The notes below the pieces were generated by a model. That model did not search any database. It was not told the DNA's origin and saw nothing but the letters and a program-made list of their open reading frames with translations. Below are positions 52,852-61,913 of a DNA stretch of 64,000 nucleotides, piece by piece. The translations under genes were made by a program, and so were the position numbers. Numbering within the stretch: position 1 is the stretch's first letter; each line of letters starts with the position of its first letter. The stretch comes from Pseudomonas viridiflava (GTDB taxonomy: Bacteria > Pseudomonadota > Gammaproteobacteria > Pseudomonadales > Pseudomonadaceae), in the NCBI RefSeq assembly GCF_900602065.1, contig NZ_UWFN01000181.1, positions 1-64,000 on the forward strand. The letters are read 5' to 3'.

Positions 52852-54351
52852 TCAGCCCGCTTCAGGGTTCACCCTCTCCAACACATCCTCGCGAATGGCT
52901 GATGGTTGACCCGCATGGTCATAAGCGATGGTGCAGACTTTCGCCGGCAGCTGGTGAGGCCGCAAGATGAGCCTGCGCCACGCCCCCCTGTAACCTGTAG
53001 CGTCACTGCAGTCCGTGGAACTGACTGGCCCGACCTTGAGGGTCTGTTTACTGACCTGTTGTGTGTCGAAGTGCCATGTGATCACGTACGAGTCCGCCCG
53101 ACGACTGATCTGAACCTGCGCTGGACTGGCCGGGCCTGCTGCTTGAAGCTCGGTGGCCAATGTCAGCGCGTTGCGCATCAGGCCGATAGAGGGGCGCTCG
53201 TCTGCTGAGTCGACACCTAGAATGCACAGCATATGTAAGCCAGTCTGCGGCCCTATTCGAGCATTGATCCTGACGTTTTCGGCCGTAATTGCCGGACTGT
53301 AGTCGCGCGGGTTTTCGCATTGAATGGCCTGGCGCACGGTTTTATAGCGATAGAACGGTTTGTCGATGGCAAAGGCCATATCCCAATCGGGGTAAATCTC
53401 TTTTCCCTCTGGGCTGAGCTTCACCTTGGTGTGGTATTTGGCGATGCCGCTCGGTTCGACTGAGAAGGTTGGAAACAGTGGGCATATTTCGGGGTCGGTC
53501 TGGAACTGGCCGGCCACGAAGCATTGGCGCAGGTAGCTGACGGGGTTGCCGAAGTTACCGCTCTGCCGGAGTGATGGCGTCTCATCCACCGGCACGACCG
53601 CTGCATTTTGGCCATTGCTGGACAGCGTCGTGGTGTTGAGCACCGCGACTATCTGGTTCGTCTCTCGAGTCAGCACCGGGCTACCGGAACTGCCCTGTTT
53701 GAGGTCCTGACACTGGTTTTTCACCGTATGACGCCACACCCATGGCTGTTCGATGAACTCATCAGATTGCTGCAAAGTGCAGGCGGCCATCCGTAAATAA
53801 GGACTTTCGAACCCCAATGGCGCACCGACGACGAGAATGTCCGCACCGGCTGCCGGCGTTTTCTGTGCGATGTGGAGAGGTTCAATCCCGGCTGCTATCA
53901 GCGAATCAAGCGAGGCGTGTAGCTCCACGATGGCAAGATCCACGCCTTGCATGCTGCTCCAGTTGACCCGCTTGAGAGGGTAGGGCTGTTGATGTTCCAC
54001 CGTATCGGCGAAATAGTTAAACGTGATGGTCCCGGTCACGGGCAGATCAGTAATGATCACGCCGTTATCCTTTCGATACAGGCAATGGCCGCTGGTCAGC
54101 ACATAGGCTGGGGTGGCGCTGGTGCTGTCGTCGGCTCGGGTGTCTATCAACGTCGCAGTGCAGGAGCTGCCGTCATCACTGCGAATCCGGCCGATGCTTT
54201 TCCAGTGATCGCTGTGAGCGTTCTGGTTGGTCAGGACTCTGGAAGGCGACAGGTTTTCCAGCCCGTCGCCGAAGTCTTTGGCATGCGCGCCAGCAGCCCA
54301 GAAGCACACGGCGAATGCACAACCTGTAAGCGCGGAGAATGTTGTTTTCAT
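52852..54351 (-). CDS. Secreted trypsin-like serine peptidase
   Basis: A 499-residue protein with a signal peptide (cleavage after AGAHA, ~24). The S1 triad is visible: H89 in YVLTSGHC, D138 in GVDLAIVEL, and S222 in KQGSSGSPVL. Residues ~235-499 form a second, unrecognised domain with several cysteines (CFVAGQF; EICPLF; KVCTIAYDHAG). Length and the C-terminal extension exceed plain trypsins (~240). It is probably extracellular or periplasmic; the substrate is unknown. Confidence 0.82.
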   Translation of the reverse strand: MKTTFSALTGCAFAVCFWAAGAHAKDFGDGLENLSPSRVLTNQNAHSDHWKSIGRIRSDDGSSCTATLIDTRADDSTSATPAYVLTSGHCLYRKDNGVIITDLPVTGTITFNYFADTVEHQQPYPLKRVNWSSMQGVDLAIVELHASLDSLIAAGIEPLHIAQKTPAAGADILVVGAPLGFESPYLRMAACTLQQSDEFIEQPWVWRHTVKNQCQDLKQGSSGSPVLTRETNQIVAVLNTTTLSSNGQNAAVVPVDETPSLRQSGNFGNPVSYLRQCFVAGQFQTDPEICPLFPTFSVEPSGIAKYHTKVKLSPEGKEIYPDWDMAFAIDKPFYRYKTVRQAIQCENPRDYSPAITAENVRINARIGPQTGLHMLCILGVDSADERPSIGLMRNALTLATELQAAGPASPAQVQISRRADSYVITWHFDTQQVSKQTLKVGPVSSTDCSDATGYRGAWRRLILRPHQLPAKVCTIAYDHAGQPSAIREDVLERVNPEAG

Positions 54352-54455
54352 GGCTATCCTTGCATTGAAAACCCCGAAATGGGGAAGTCAGCGCATGTAG
54401 CCAGTAATGCGACGGGGGAGTGCGTTAACTATTGATCTGATGCATGGCAGCGTGT

Positions 54456-54664
54456 TTATCGCGAGCAAGCTCTGCTCCCACGGCATCGCGGCAACACTTG
54501 GAATAGCGCACAGCCTGCGGGAGATTCTATGTTTCTCTGCTGGCTCAACTCCCAGTGGGAGCGAATTTATTCGCGAAGGCGCCAGTACATCCGTAGCCTT
54601 TGTGTCGAATGAAATACCGCCTCGGTCGTTCCCATAGGTTGTGGGAGCTGAGCTTGCTCGCGAT
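54456..54664. repeat. Cluster of three single REP units
   Basis: Three REP halves at 54456-54482 (ATCGCGAGCAAGCTCTGCTC), 54553-54580 (GTGGGAGCGAATTTATTCGC) and 54639-54664 (TGTGGGAGCTGAGCTTGCTC). They fill the 54352-54724 gap, which shows no gene. Confidence 0.75.
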
Positions 54665-54724
54665 GACCACTGCACATCGCCTCGCGAACACGTTCAATCC
54701 CCCGGGTTTTGATGAACCCGATCC

Positions 54725-55516
54725 TTAGCGGTAAATCCCGTTCTTGCCGTGCCCTGCCATCGCCTGATTACCCCGCACACTGATCATCTGGCGCAGGTCG
54801 ATCCACTCGATGCCCTGTGCTTTCAGGCGCGGTAGCTCGCGTTCAAGCACGTCGAGTGTCACGGGATAAGGATGACCAATCATCACCGCCGAACCCTGTT
54901 TACGGGCGAGCTCAATGGCAATATTCAGTTGCCGGGTGATGGCTTGCGGCGTGCGCTCATCATCGAGAAAGACATCCCGTGACACGCTGGCCAGTCCGAT
55001 TTTTTGCGCCTCGGCTGCCGCAACGGTTTTCGCGCTGGTGCGGCTGTCGACGAATAAAAGATGACGGCGCTGCAGTTCGGCCATCAACCACCCCATGGCT
55101 ACAGGCTCGGCGGTCATGCGGCTGCCCATGTGGTTATTGATCCCAGCGGCGTACGGGACTTTGAGCAGCGCAGCGTTTAGCCTGCTTTCCAGTTCGGCAA
55201 GCGGGAGCTCGGGATGCCAGGCATAGGGGCCAGTGGCTGGGTCCATAGGCATGTGCAGTATGACGATCTTGCCAGCACGATGGCCCTGACGGGCGAACTC
55301 GGTGGCGTGAGGGGTATCCGGCATGATCGCCAGCGTGACGGGGCCGGGCAGGGCAAGTACGCGCTGATCCCGGGCCGGATTCTGGCCCAGGTCATCGATG
55401 ATCAATGTGAGAAACGCCGTATGAGGCTTGCCGCCCTGCGTGGCTGGCGCTGCGTGAGCAACGCCAGTCAGGACGCATAGAGTGGCCAGCAGCCAACCCG
55501 CCAGGAATACACGCAT
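54725..55516 (-). CDS. Divergent polysaccharide deacetylase family protein (YibQ-like)
   Basis: A 263-residue secreted protein of the divergent polysaccharide deacetylase family. Signal peptide to about AHA (residue 22), then AFLTLIIDDLGQNPARDQR, PGPVTLAIMPDTPH, KIVILHMPMDP and NNHMGSRMTAE with the metal-site residues. It lies four bases after ctpA in the same orientation and belongs to the gpmI-envC-ctpA-yibQ envelope set. Confidence 0.86.
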   Translation of the reverse strand: MRVFLAGWLLATLCVLTGVAHAAPATQGGKPHTAFLTLIIDDLGQNPARDQRVLALPGPVTLAIMPDTPHATEFARQGHRAGKIVILHMPMDPATGPYAWHPELPLAELESRLNAALLKVPYAAGINNHMGSRMTAEPVAMGWLMAELQRRHLLFVDSRTSAKTVAAAEAQKIGLASVSRDVFLDDERTPQAITRQLNIAIELARKQGSAVMIGHPYPVTLDVLERELPRLKAQGIEWIDLRQMISVRGNQAMAGHGKNGIYR

Positions 55517-55520
55517 GGCC

Positions 55521-56843
55521 TTAGTTGCCGCGCGTGATACTCAGACCCTTGAGCAGGCTCAGAGCCTGGCTGAGCTGGAAGTCATCATCCTGCGGACGGG
55601 CCTTGGCTGCGCCGCCTTTGACCGTCGGCTTGTCCGCACCGCCGTTGCCGTTGCCCAGGTGACCGAGCAGATCGGCTTCCTTGTAGGCTTCGCCATCCGC
55701 TTCGTTGGTGACTTTGGCGCGGCGTACCACGATGTCAGGGTTGATGCCCTGCGCCTGAATCGAACGACCGTTAGGCGTGTAATACAGCGCCGTGGTGATT
55801 TTCAAGGCGCGGTCGTTGTTCAGCGGCAATACGGTTTGCACCGAGCCTTTACCGAAGCTGTCAGTACCCATGAGGATGCCGCGCTTCTGGTCTTGCAAGG
55901 CGCCCGCGACAATCTCCGAAGCGGAGGCACTGCCACCGTTGATCAGCACCACAAGCGGTACGCCTTCGCTGGCATCCGCCGGGTCAGCCGAGAAGCGCAA
56001 CTCGGAGTTGGCAATGCGGCCCTTGGTGTAGACGATCAGGCCCTTGGTCAGGAAGTGGTCAGCCACTTCAACGGCCGATTGCAGGACGCCGCCAGGGTTA
56101 TTACGCAGGTCAAGAATCAACCCGCTCATTTTCTTGCCGTTGTCCTTGCGGAATTTGGCCAGAGCCTTGCCGACCTCATCACCGGTCTTGACCTGGAACT
56201 GGGTGATGCGGATATAGCCGTAGCCATTTTCCAGCATCTGCGCCTTGACGCTCTTGACCTGAATGGTCGCCCGCGCCAGCGTCACGTCGAACGGGTTACC
56301 ACCGTCGCGGACCAGCGTCAGGGTGATCTTCTCGCCGATCTTGCCGCGCATCTTGTCGACCGCTTCCTGCATGGTCTGACCTTGCGTCGGTGCGCCGTTG
56401 ATCTTGACGATCAGGTCACCGGCTTCGATGCCAGCCTTTGAGGCTGGCGTGTCGTCGATCGGGGAGACGACTTTCACGAAGCCGTCTTCAACACCGACTT
56501 CGATGCCCAGCCCGCCAAACTCACCACTGGTGCTTTCCTGCAGCTCCTGAAAGTCTTCAGGGCCCAGATAAGCCGAGTGTGGGTCGAGGTTGCTGAGCAT
56601 GCCTTTGATGGCGTTTTCCAGCAGCGTCTTGTCGTCAACCGGCTCGACATAAGCAGCTTTGACCCGATCCATGACCTCTGCAAAAGTGCGCAGCTCATCG
56701 AGCGGCAGCGGCGCCTTGGCGGTAGTCGCCGCAGGCGGAATAGCGGCTGGCGCTGCTTTGACTTCCGCAGCCTGCGCCAGTGGAGCGCCGATGACGACGG
56801 CAATAGCGAGGGCCAGCGAGGTGAGGCGGGACAGATACGGCAT
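55521..56843 (-). CDS. CtpA-type carboxyl-terminal processing protease (S41)
   Basis: A 440-residue periplasmic protease. A signal peptide is followed by a PDZ domain (~95-185: GIEVGVEDGFVKVVSPIDDT, AGDLIVKINGAP). The catalytic core has LDLRNNPGGVL, nucleophile Ser in NGGSASASEIVAGALQ and the base Lys in DSFGKGSVQ. Pseudomonas enzymes of this type degrade cell-wall endopeptidases and work with an adaptor. It lies between envC and yibQ. A gln/ala-rich signal region and C-terminal tail are present. Confidence 0.9.
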   Translation of the reverse strand: MPYLSRLTSLALAIAVVIGAPLAQAAEVKAAPAAIPPAATTAKAPLPLDELRTFAEVMDRVKAAYVEPVDDKTLLENAIKGMLSNLDPHSAYLGPEDFQELQESTSGEFGGLGIEVGVEDGFVKVVSPIDDTPASKAGIEAGDLIVKINGAPTQGQTMQEAVDKMRGKIGEKITLTLVRDGGNPFDVTLARATIQVKSVKAQMLENGYGYIRITQFQVKTGDEVGKALAKFRKDNGKKMSGLILDLRNNPGGVLQSAVEVADHFLTKGLIVYTKGRIANSELRFSADPADASEGVPLVVLINGGSASASEIVAGALQDQKRGILMGTDSFGKGSVQTVLPLNNDRALKITTALYYTPNGRSIQAQGINPDIVVRRAKVTNEADGEAYKEADLLGHLGNGNGGADKPTVKGGAAKARPQDDDFQLSQALSLLKGLSITRGN

Positions 56844-56873
56844 GTCTAACGAACTCCTGAAGGTGGAACCGAC

Positions 56874-58196
56874 TTATCCTTGAGTGCGGCACCATTGGGC
56901 CGGATCACTAGGGCGACCCTGCTGACGAATAGCGAAATACAACGCCGGTGTGTCCTGTCCACCACTGTTGCCTACAGTGGAGATAGCTTCACCGGCTTTA
57001 ACAATGTCTCCGGCTGCCTTGAGCAACGTCTGGTTGTGCCCATACAGACTCAAGTAACCGTTGCCATGGTCGAGAATGACCAGAAGCCCGGCGCCGCGCA
57101 ACCAGTCTGCGAAGACCACCCGACCGCCGTGTACAGCATGTACCTGACTACCAGCCGATGCGCTGATCATGACGCCGTCCCATGTAGAACGAGCGTCATC
57201 ACCACGAGCTTCACCGTAGCGTGCCAGTAATCGACCATCAACTGGCCATGGAAGTTTGCCTTTGGCTGCAGAGAATGCGCCGCCGTATGAAGCGCCAGCG
57301 CTGGAAACCATGGCGCCGGGTGCTTTTGCAGGGCGTCGTGGTGCGTCATCGCTGTCGGTTCTGCTGCTGTTTTTACTACCGCTGCTGGCTTGTGCCTGAG
57401 CTTCACGCTGACGTTTTTCTTCAGCCTCGCGCTCCGCAACCAATGCTTTCTGTCGGGCTTCTTCGGCTTCTCGGGCCTGCCGCGCCAACGTTTCTTCAAT
57501 GGTTTTCAGGACTTTGCCAAGTTCAGCCTGTTCCTGTTGGCGCGCCTGCAGCTTTTGATCCCGTGACTTGTAGTCCTGATTGAGCTTGGCAAGCGCCTGT
57601 TGACGCTCCTGGCGAACCTTGTCCAGCTCTTCGTGCTGAGCTTCCAGCGTGCTCTTCTGCACCAGCAGTTGCGCCTGCTGCAGGTCGATGTCTTTTTCGA
57701 CTCCCGCCAACTGGCGCAGTGTTTCGTTAAAGGTGCGCAACTGAGTCAGGCGAGCCTGGCTCATGTAATCGTAGTAGGTCAGCGTCCGGGCAAACTTTTC
57801 AGGATGCTGTTGATTGAGCAGCAGCTTCAGGTATTCCTGCCGGCCGCTTTGATACGCCGCGCGGGCCTGAATGGCGATCAGCCGTTGCTGTTCAACGCGT
57901 GCGCTCTGGAGTTTGCTTTTTTCCTGGTTGAGCCGATTGAGCTCGGCTTCGGTCTTTTTTAGTTCCTTTTGCAGGACCTCGACCTGCTTTTCCAGCTTAC
58001 CCATGTCGGTTTCGGTACCGCGCAGGTCCTTTTGGACTCCGGCTTTCTCTTTCTGTAAATCGCCCAGGGCTTTTTGCAGCTCGGCGACATCCTGACGCGC
58101 AGCGTCAATCTGTTTCTGGGTGAGCGCCCGCTGATCGTCGGCAAACGCCGGATTGAGCAGGCAGATCAAAGCAAGGGTGATCAAGGCGCGAAGCAT
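56874..58196 (-). CDS. envC: EnvC-type murein hydrolase activator
   Basis: A 440-residue secreted protein that activates cell-separating amidases. Signal peptide at residues 1-19 (MLRALITLALICLLNPAFAD), long coiled coil at about 20-250 (KQIDAARQDVAELQKALGDL; EVLQKELKKTEAELNRLNQ), a low-complexity Ser/Asp linker near 290, and a C-terminal degenerate LytM domain (VFADWLRGAGLLVILDHGNG; SLYGHNQTLL). The ATG at 58196 is chosen because it starts a real signal peptide; an in-frame upstream extension would overlap the gpmI terminator. Confidence 0.9.
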   Translation of the reverse strand: MLRALITLALICLLNPAFADDQRALTQKQIDAARQDVAELQKALGDLQKEKAGVQKDLRGTETDMGKLEKQVEVLQKELKKTEAELNRLNQEKSKLQSARVEQQRLIAIQARAAYQSGRQEYLKLLLNQQHPEKFARTLTYYDYMSQARLTQLRTFNETLRQLAGVEKDIDLQQAQLLVQKSTLEAQHEELDKVRQERQQALAKLNQDYKSRDQKLQARQQEQAELGKVLKTIEETLARQAREAEEARQKALVAEREAEEKRQREAQAQASSGSKNSSRTDSDDAPRRPAKAPGAMVSSAGASYGGAFSAAKGKLPWPVDGRLLARYGEARGDDARSTWDGVMISASAGSQVHAVHGGRVVFADWLRGAGLLVILDHGNGYLSLYGHNQTLLKAAGDIVKAGEAISTVGNSGGQDTPALYFAIRQQGRPSDPAQWCRTQG

Positions 58197-58293
58197 GAGG
58201 GTGGGCGATACCGAGGAATTGTGAAAAAAAGTGTCAGGCTTAGTATGCCCGGCACACGCTGCAAAAAAAACGCCTCGCTTGAGGCCATTCATA

Positions 58294-58328
58294 GAAAAAA
58301 CCGGCATGTGGCTATGCGACATGCCGGT
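58294..58328 (-). terminator. Terminator of gpmI
   Basis: Perfect 10-bp stem ACCGGCATGT and ACATGCCGGT with 9-base loop, then six T residues on the minus strand. It lies ten bases after the gpmI stop and about 100 bases before envC, so envC needs read-through or its own promoter. Confidence 0.87.
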
Positions 58329-58338
58329 GTGGAGCTTT

Positions 58339-59871
58339 TTACGCGTCAATCAGGATCGAGTGGCCGGTCATCTCTTCCGGCTTTTCCAGACCCATGAGTT
58401 TCAGCATGGTGGGCGCTACATCAGCCAGAACCCCGCCTTCGCGGACTTTCAGATTGCGCTTGCCTATATAAACGAAAGGCACTGGCTCGGACGTGTGCGC
58501 GGTGTGCGCCTGACCTGTGTGGTCGTCGGTCATTTGCTCGACGTTGCCGTGGTCAGCGGTCAGCAAGGCTTCGCCGCCGACCTTTTCCAGCGCATCAGTG
58601 ATACGCCCGACACACACGTCCAGGCATTCAACGGCCTTGATCGCTGCTTCCATGATGCCGCTGTGGCCGACCATGTCGCCGTTGGCGTAGTTGACGACGA
58701 TGACGTCATAACGCTGATGCTCGATGGCATCTACGATTTTATCGGTGACTTCCGGCGCGCTCATTTCTGGCTGCAGGTCATAGGTCGCAACTTTCGGCGA
58801 GGGAATCAGGATGCGCTCTTCGCCCGGAAACTCATCTTCGCGGCCGCCTGAGAAGAAGAAGGTCACGTGAGCGTATTTCTCGGTTTCAGCGATGCGCAGC
58901 TGAGTCTTGCCGTTGGCGGCCAGGTATTCACCCAGCACGTTTTTCAGGCTGCCTGCTGCAAATGCGGACGGCGCAGGGATACTGGCTGCGTATTGGGTCA
59001 ACATCACATAGTTGACCTTCGGCTGGCGGGCGCGCTCGAAGTCCTTGAAATCGTCTTCGACGAATACACGGGTAATTTCCCGGGCACGGTCGGCACGGAA
59101 GTTCATGAACACCACGGCGTCGCCGTCTTCGACGGTGACCTTGTCACCAATGCTGGTGGCTTTAACGAATTCATCGTTTTCGCCACGTCCGTAAGCCGCT
59201 TCCAGGCCCGCTACGCTGCTGGCGGCGTTGAACTCCGAGGTGCCGTCGACAATCAGGTTGTAGGCCGCGGCGACACGGTCCCAACGGTTGTCGCGGTCCA
59301 TGGCGAAGTAACGACCGATGATGCTGGCTATCCGGCCTTTGCCCAGGCGGGCAAAAGTGGAGTCCAGCAGTTCGAGTGATTTCTGGGCGCTACGTGGTGG
59401 TGTGTCGCGACCGTCGAGGAAGGCATGCAGGTAGATCTTTTCTGCGCCACGCTGGGCGGCCAGTTCAGCCATTGCAACCAGATGATCCTGGTGGCTATGA
59501 ACGCCGCCGTCCGACAGCAGGCCAAGGATATGCACGGCCTTGCCTGCACCGACGGCTTTATCTACCGCGCTGCAAATAGTCGGGTTCTGAAAGAACTCGC
59601 CATCACGAATGGCTTTGGTGACCCGGGTGAAATCCTGATAAACCACGCGTCCGGCGCCCAGGTTCATGTGCCCGACTTCGGAGTTGCCCATCTGCCCGTC
59701 CGGCAGGCCGACGTCCATGCCGGAACCCGATATCAGGCCGTTGGGCATAGACTTGTACAGGCGGTCCATGACCGGCATTTTGGCTGCCAGAATGGCGTTG
59801 CCCTCGTGGCTCTCGCTGTGTCCGAAGCCGTCCAGAATGATCAGGACCAAAGGTTTTGGCGTGGTAGTCAT
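58339..59871 (-). CDS. gpmI: GpmI, cofactor-independent phosphoglycerate mutase
   Basis: A 510-residue Mn-dependent enzyme interconverting 3- and 2-phosphoglycerate. The catalytic serine S64 is in [20 protein letters not shown]-terminal [11 protein letters not shown] supplies metal ligands, and DHGNVEQM and [12 protein letters not shown] supply the others. The ATG at 59871 is chosen over the upstream MGS codon set. Length is that of the family. Confidence 0.97.
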   Translation of the reverse strand: MTTTPKPLVLIILDGFGHSESHEGNAILAAKMPVMDRLYKSMPNGLISGSGMDVGLPDGQMGNSEVGHMNLGAGRVVYQDFTRVTKAIRDGEFFQNPTICSAVDKAVGAGKAVHILGLLSDGGVHSHQDHLVAMAELAAQRGAEKIYLHAFLDGRDTPPRSAQKSLELLDSTFARLGKGRIASIIGRYFAMDRDNRWDRVAAAYNLIVDGTSEFNAASSVAGLEAAYGRGENDEFVKATSIGDKVTVEDGDAVVFMNFRADRAREITRVFVEDDFKDFERARQPKVNYVMLTQYAASIPAPSAFAAGSLKNVLGEYLAANGKTQLRIAETEKYAHVTFFFSGGREDEFPGEERILIPSPKVATYDLQPEMSAPEVTDKIVDAIEHQRYDVIVVNYANGDMVGHSGIMEAAIKAVECLDVCVGRITDALEKVGGEALLTADHGNVEQMTDDHTGQAHTAHTSEPVPFVYIGKRNLKVREGGVLADVAPTMLKLMGLEKPEEMTGHSILIDA

Positions 59872-60017
59872 AGAACCCACTCGTGGCTAAAAAAGTAAGT
59901 TGGAAAACAGACCGGCATTTTAGGGGCTGTTGATCTTCAATTGCGAGCCGCGATGCCGGAGTTATCGGTTCTGGCGCGATGTCGTCTGAGCTTGATTGAC
60001 CTCATTGTCTGACGGAC

Positions 60018-60046
60018 TTTGGCCGACCTTGGCTGCTGTGTATACT
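60018..60046 (+). promoter_or_regulatory. Probable promoter of the rhodanese-grxC-secB unit
   Basis: TATACT at 60041-60046 with an extended TG just before it, and a weak -35 (TTTGGC) 17 bases upstream. It lies 31 bases before the rhodanese-like start. Confidence 0.55.
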
Positions 60047-60077
60047 GGCCGACATTTTAACGCCCTGGAACCTACTG

Positions 60078-60491
60078 ATGCTTCAGCACCTGCTTGCTTT
60101 TGCTACCAACCACTATTTGATCACTGGCGCTTTCGTCATCCTGCTGGGGATGCTGATCGCCTACGAATTGAGCAAGGGCGGTCGCAGCCTGAGCACGGGC
60201 GAACTGACTGCGCTGGTCAACAAGGATCAGGCTGTGGTCATCGACATTCGCTCCACCAAGGATTACGCGGCAGGCCACATCGTGGGTGCCCTGAACTTCC
60301 CGAATGACAAAGTCCTGACCCGCACCAGCGAGCTGGAAAAGCACAAGGCCAAAACCCTGATCATCGTCGACGCCATGGGCCAGCAGGCTGGCTCGGTCGC
60401 ACGTGAGCTGCTTAAATCCGGCTTCACGGCTGCCAAGCTATCCGGCGGCGTATCCACCTGGCGTGCAGACAATCTGCCATTGGTGAAGTGA
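60078..60491 (+). CDS. Membrane-anchored rhodanese-like protein without cysteine
   Basis: A 137-residue protein. One N-terminal helix (HYLITGAFVILLGMLIAYEL, about 12-31) is followed by a rhodanese domain (AVVIDIRSTKDYAAGHIVGA; SGGVSTWRADNLPLVK). The active-site loop reads IVDAMGQQAG, where the usual catalytic cysteine is replaced by Asp; there is no cysteine in the entire protein. It cannot be a sulfurtransferase by the standard mechanism. It precedes grxC by one base. Confidence 0.85.
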   Translation: MLQHLLAFATNHYLITGAFVILLGMLIAYELSKGGRSLSTGELTALVNKDQAVVIDIRSTKDYAAGHIVGALNFPNDKVLTRTSELEKHKAKTLIIVDAMGQQAGSVARELLKSGFTAAKLSGGVSTWRADNLPLVK

Positions 60492-60492
60492 A

Positions 60493-60741
60493 ATGGCTGA
60501 AGTCATCGTCTATTCCAGCGATTATTGCCCTTACTGCACTCGCGCCAAGCAATTGTTGCAGAACAAGCATGTGTCTTTCGAAGAGATCAGAGTCGATGGC
60601 AAGCCGCAAGTTCGCGCCGAAATGGTGAAAAAGTCCGGCCGCACCTCTGTTCCGCAGATATGGATTGGCTCGACCCATGTGGGCGGCTGCGACGATCTTT
60701 TCGCCCTGGAGCGCGCCGGCAAGCTCGACGAGCTGCTCTAA
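60493..60741 (+). CDS. grxC: Glutaredoxin 3
   Basis: An 82-residue glutaredoxin. The active site is C12-P-Y-C15 (DYCPYC); the cis-Pro site is RTSVPQIWIGSTHVGGCDDL, with glutathione-binding GGCDD. It lies between the rhodanese-like gene and secB. Confidence 0.96.
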   Translation: MAEVIVYSSDYCPYCTRAKQLLQNKHVSFEEIRVDGKPQVRAEMVKKSGRTSVPQIWIGSTHVGGCDDLFALERAGKLDELL

Positions 60742-60790
60742 GCCAGACTCCAACCCCCTTTCCAGAACTTAAACGTTAAAAGGACCCGAG

Positions 60791-61279
60791 ATGACCGATC
60801 AACCGACCAACGGCACCGCTACCAACGAAGAAGACGCACCGCAATTTTCGCTGCAGCGTATTTACGTTCGTGACCTGTCGTTCGAAGCGCCAAAAAGCCC
60901 TGCGATCTTCCGTCAGGAATGGACGCCAACTGTCAGCCTCGACCTGAACACTCGTCAGAAGCCGCTGGAAGGTGATTTCTACGAAGTAGTGCTGACCTTG
61001 TCGGTTACCGTTAACAACGGTGACGAAGTGGCTTTCATCGTTGAAGTCCAGCAAGCCGGTATCTTCCTGATCAAAGGCCTGGACCAGGGTTCGATGAGCC
61101 ATACGCTGGGTGCTTTCTGCCCGAACATCCTGTTCCCGTATGCTCGCGAAACCATCGACAGCCTTGTAGTACGCGGTTCGTTCCCGGCGCTGATGCTGTC
61201 ACCGGTGAACTTCGATGCCCTGTACGCGCAAGAACTGCAACGCATGCAGGCTGCTGGCGAAACACCTACTGTTCAGTAA
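60791..61279 (+). CDS. secB: SecB, protein-export chaperone
   Basis: A 162-residue chaperone that holds secretory precursors for Sec[20 protein letters not shown] is conserved, as are [37 protein letters not shown] and [17 protein letters not shown]. The length is typical. A strong terminator follows. Confidence 0.97.
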   Translation: MTDQPTNGTATNEEDAPQFSLQRIYVRDLSFEAPKSPAIFRQEWTPTVSLDLNTRQKPLEGDFYEVVLTLSVTVNNGDEVAFIVEVQQAGIFLIKGLDQGSMSHTLGAFCPNILFPYARETIDSLVVRGSFPALMLSPVNFDALYAQELQRMQAAGETPTVQ

Positions 61280-61296
61280 GCGTTATCGCAGCATCA

Positions 61297-61326
61297 AAAA
61301 AAGCGCCTTTTGAGGCGCTTTTTTGT
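61297..61326 (+). terminator. Terminator after secB
   Basis: AAAAAAGCGCC, a TTTTGA loop and GGCGCTTTTTT. The stem with A-tract and T-tract is a textbook intrinsic terminator 20 bases after the secB stop. Confidence 0.92.
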
Positions 61327-61351
61327 GGGGTATGAAGGCGTTGAAATATGA

Positions 61352-61445
61352 CCTGTGGGAGCGAATTCATTCGCGAAGGCGGTGAGTCAGACTCCGATGA
61401 TGGTGACTGACACACCGCCTTGGCGAATGAATTCGCTCCCACAGG
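61352..61445. repeat. REPIN (GAATTTATTCGCGAA class)
   Basis: CCTGTGGGAGCGAATTCATT and arm AATGAATTCGCTCCCACAGG. The arms pair across almost 30 bases. It lies between convergent secB and trmL. Confidence 0.87.
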
Positions 61446-61457
61446 GAAAGACCACGT

Positions 61458-61913
61458 TTACTTGAACCCCAACTGCCGCCAGCCCTCATACACTGCCACG
61501 GCAACGGTGTTGGACAGATTCAGGCTCCGACAGCCCTCGCGCATCGGCAAGCGCAGGCGTTGATCGGAGGGCAGGGCGTCCAGGACTTCAGCAGGAAGAC
61601 CACGGCTCTCAGGGCCAAACAGGAAGGCGTCGCCGTCCTGAAAGCTGGCATCGTGGAAGGGGCGTGAGCCTTTTGTGGTAAAAGCAAACAACCGCGGGTG
61701 ACCGATACTTTCCAGGCAACTGGCCAGGTCGGAATGGGTCTGCAACGTGGCGAACTCGTGATAATCGAGCCCGGCGCGGCGCAGGCGTTTGTCATCCAGT
61801 TCGAAGCCCAAAGGCTCGATCAAATGCAGGGTGCTGCCCGTATTGGCGCACAGCCTGATGACATTGCCGGTATTCGGCGGAATTTCTGGTTGAAAAAGGA
61901 TGACGTGAAACAT
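61458..61913 (-). CDS. trmL: TrmL, tRNA (cytidine/uridine-34-2'-O)-methyltransferase
   Basis: A 151-residue SPOUT methyltransferase modifying the wobble position of tRNA-Leu. MFHVILFQPEIPPNTGNVIR is the family N-terminus; FLFGPESRGLP and the knot region RSLNLSNTVAVAVYEGWRQ are present. The ATG at 61913 has GGAG at a good distance. Its start codon overlaps the start of the divergent gene (shared CATG). Confidence 0.95.
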   Translation of the reverse strand: MFHVILFQPEIPPNTGNVIRLCANTGSTLHLIEPLGFELDDKRLRRAGLDYHEFATLQTHSDLASCLESIGHPRLFAFTTKGSRPFHDASFQDGDAFLFGPESRGLPAEVLDALPSDQRLRLPMREGCRSLNLSNTVAVAVYEGWRQLGFK

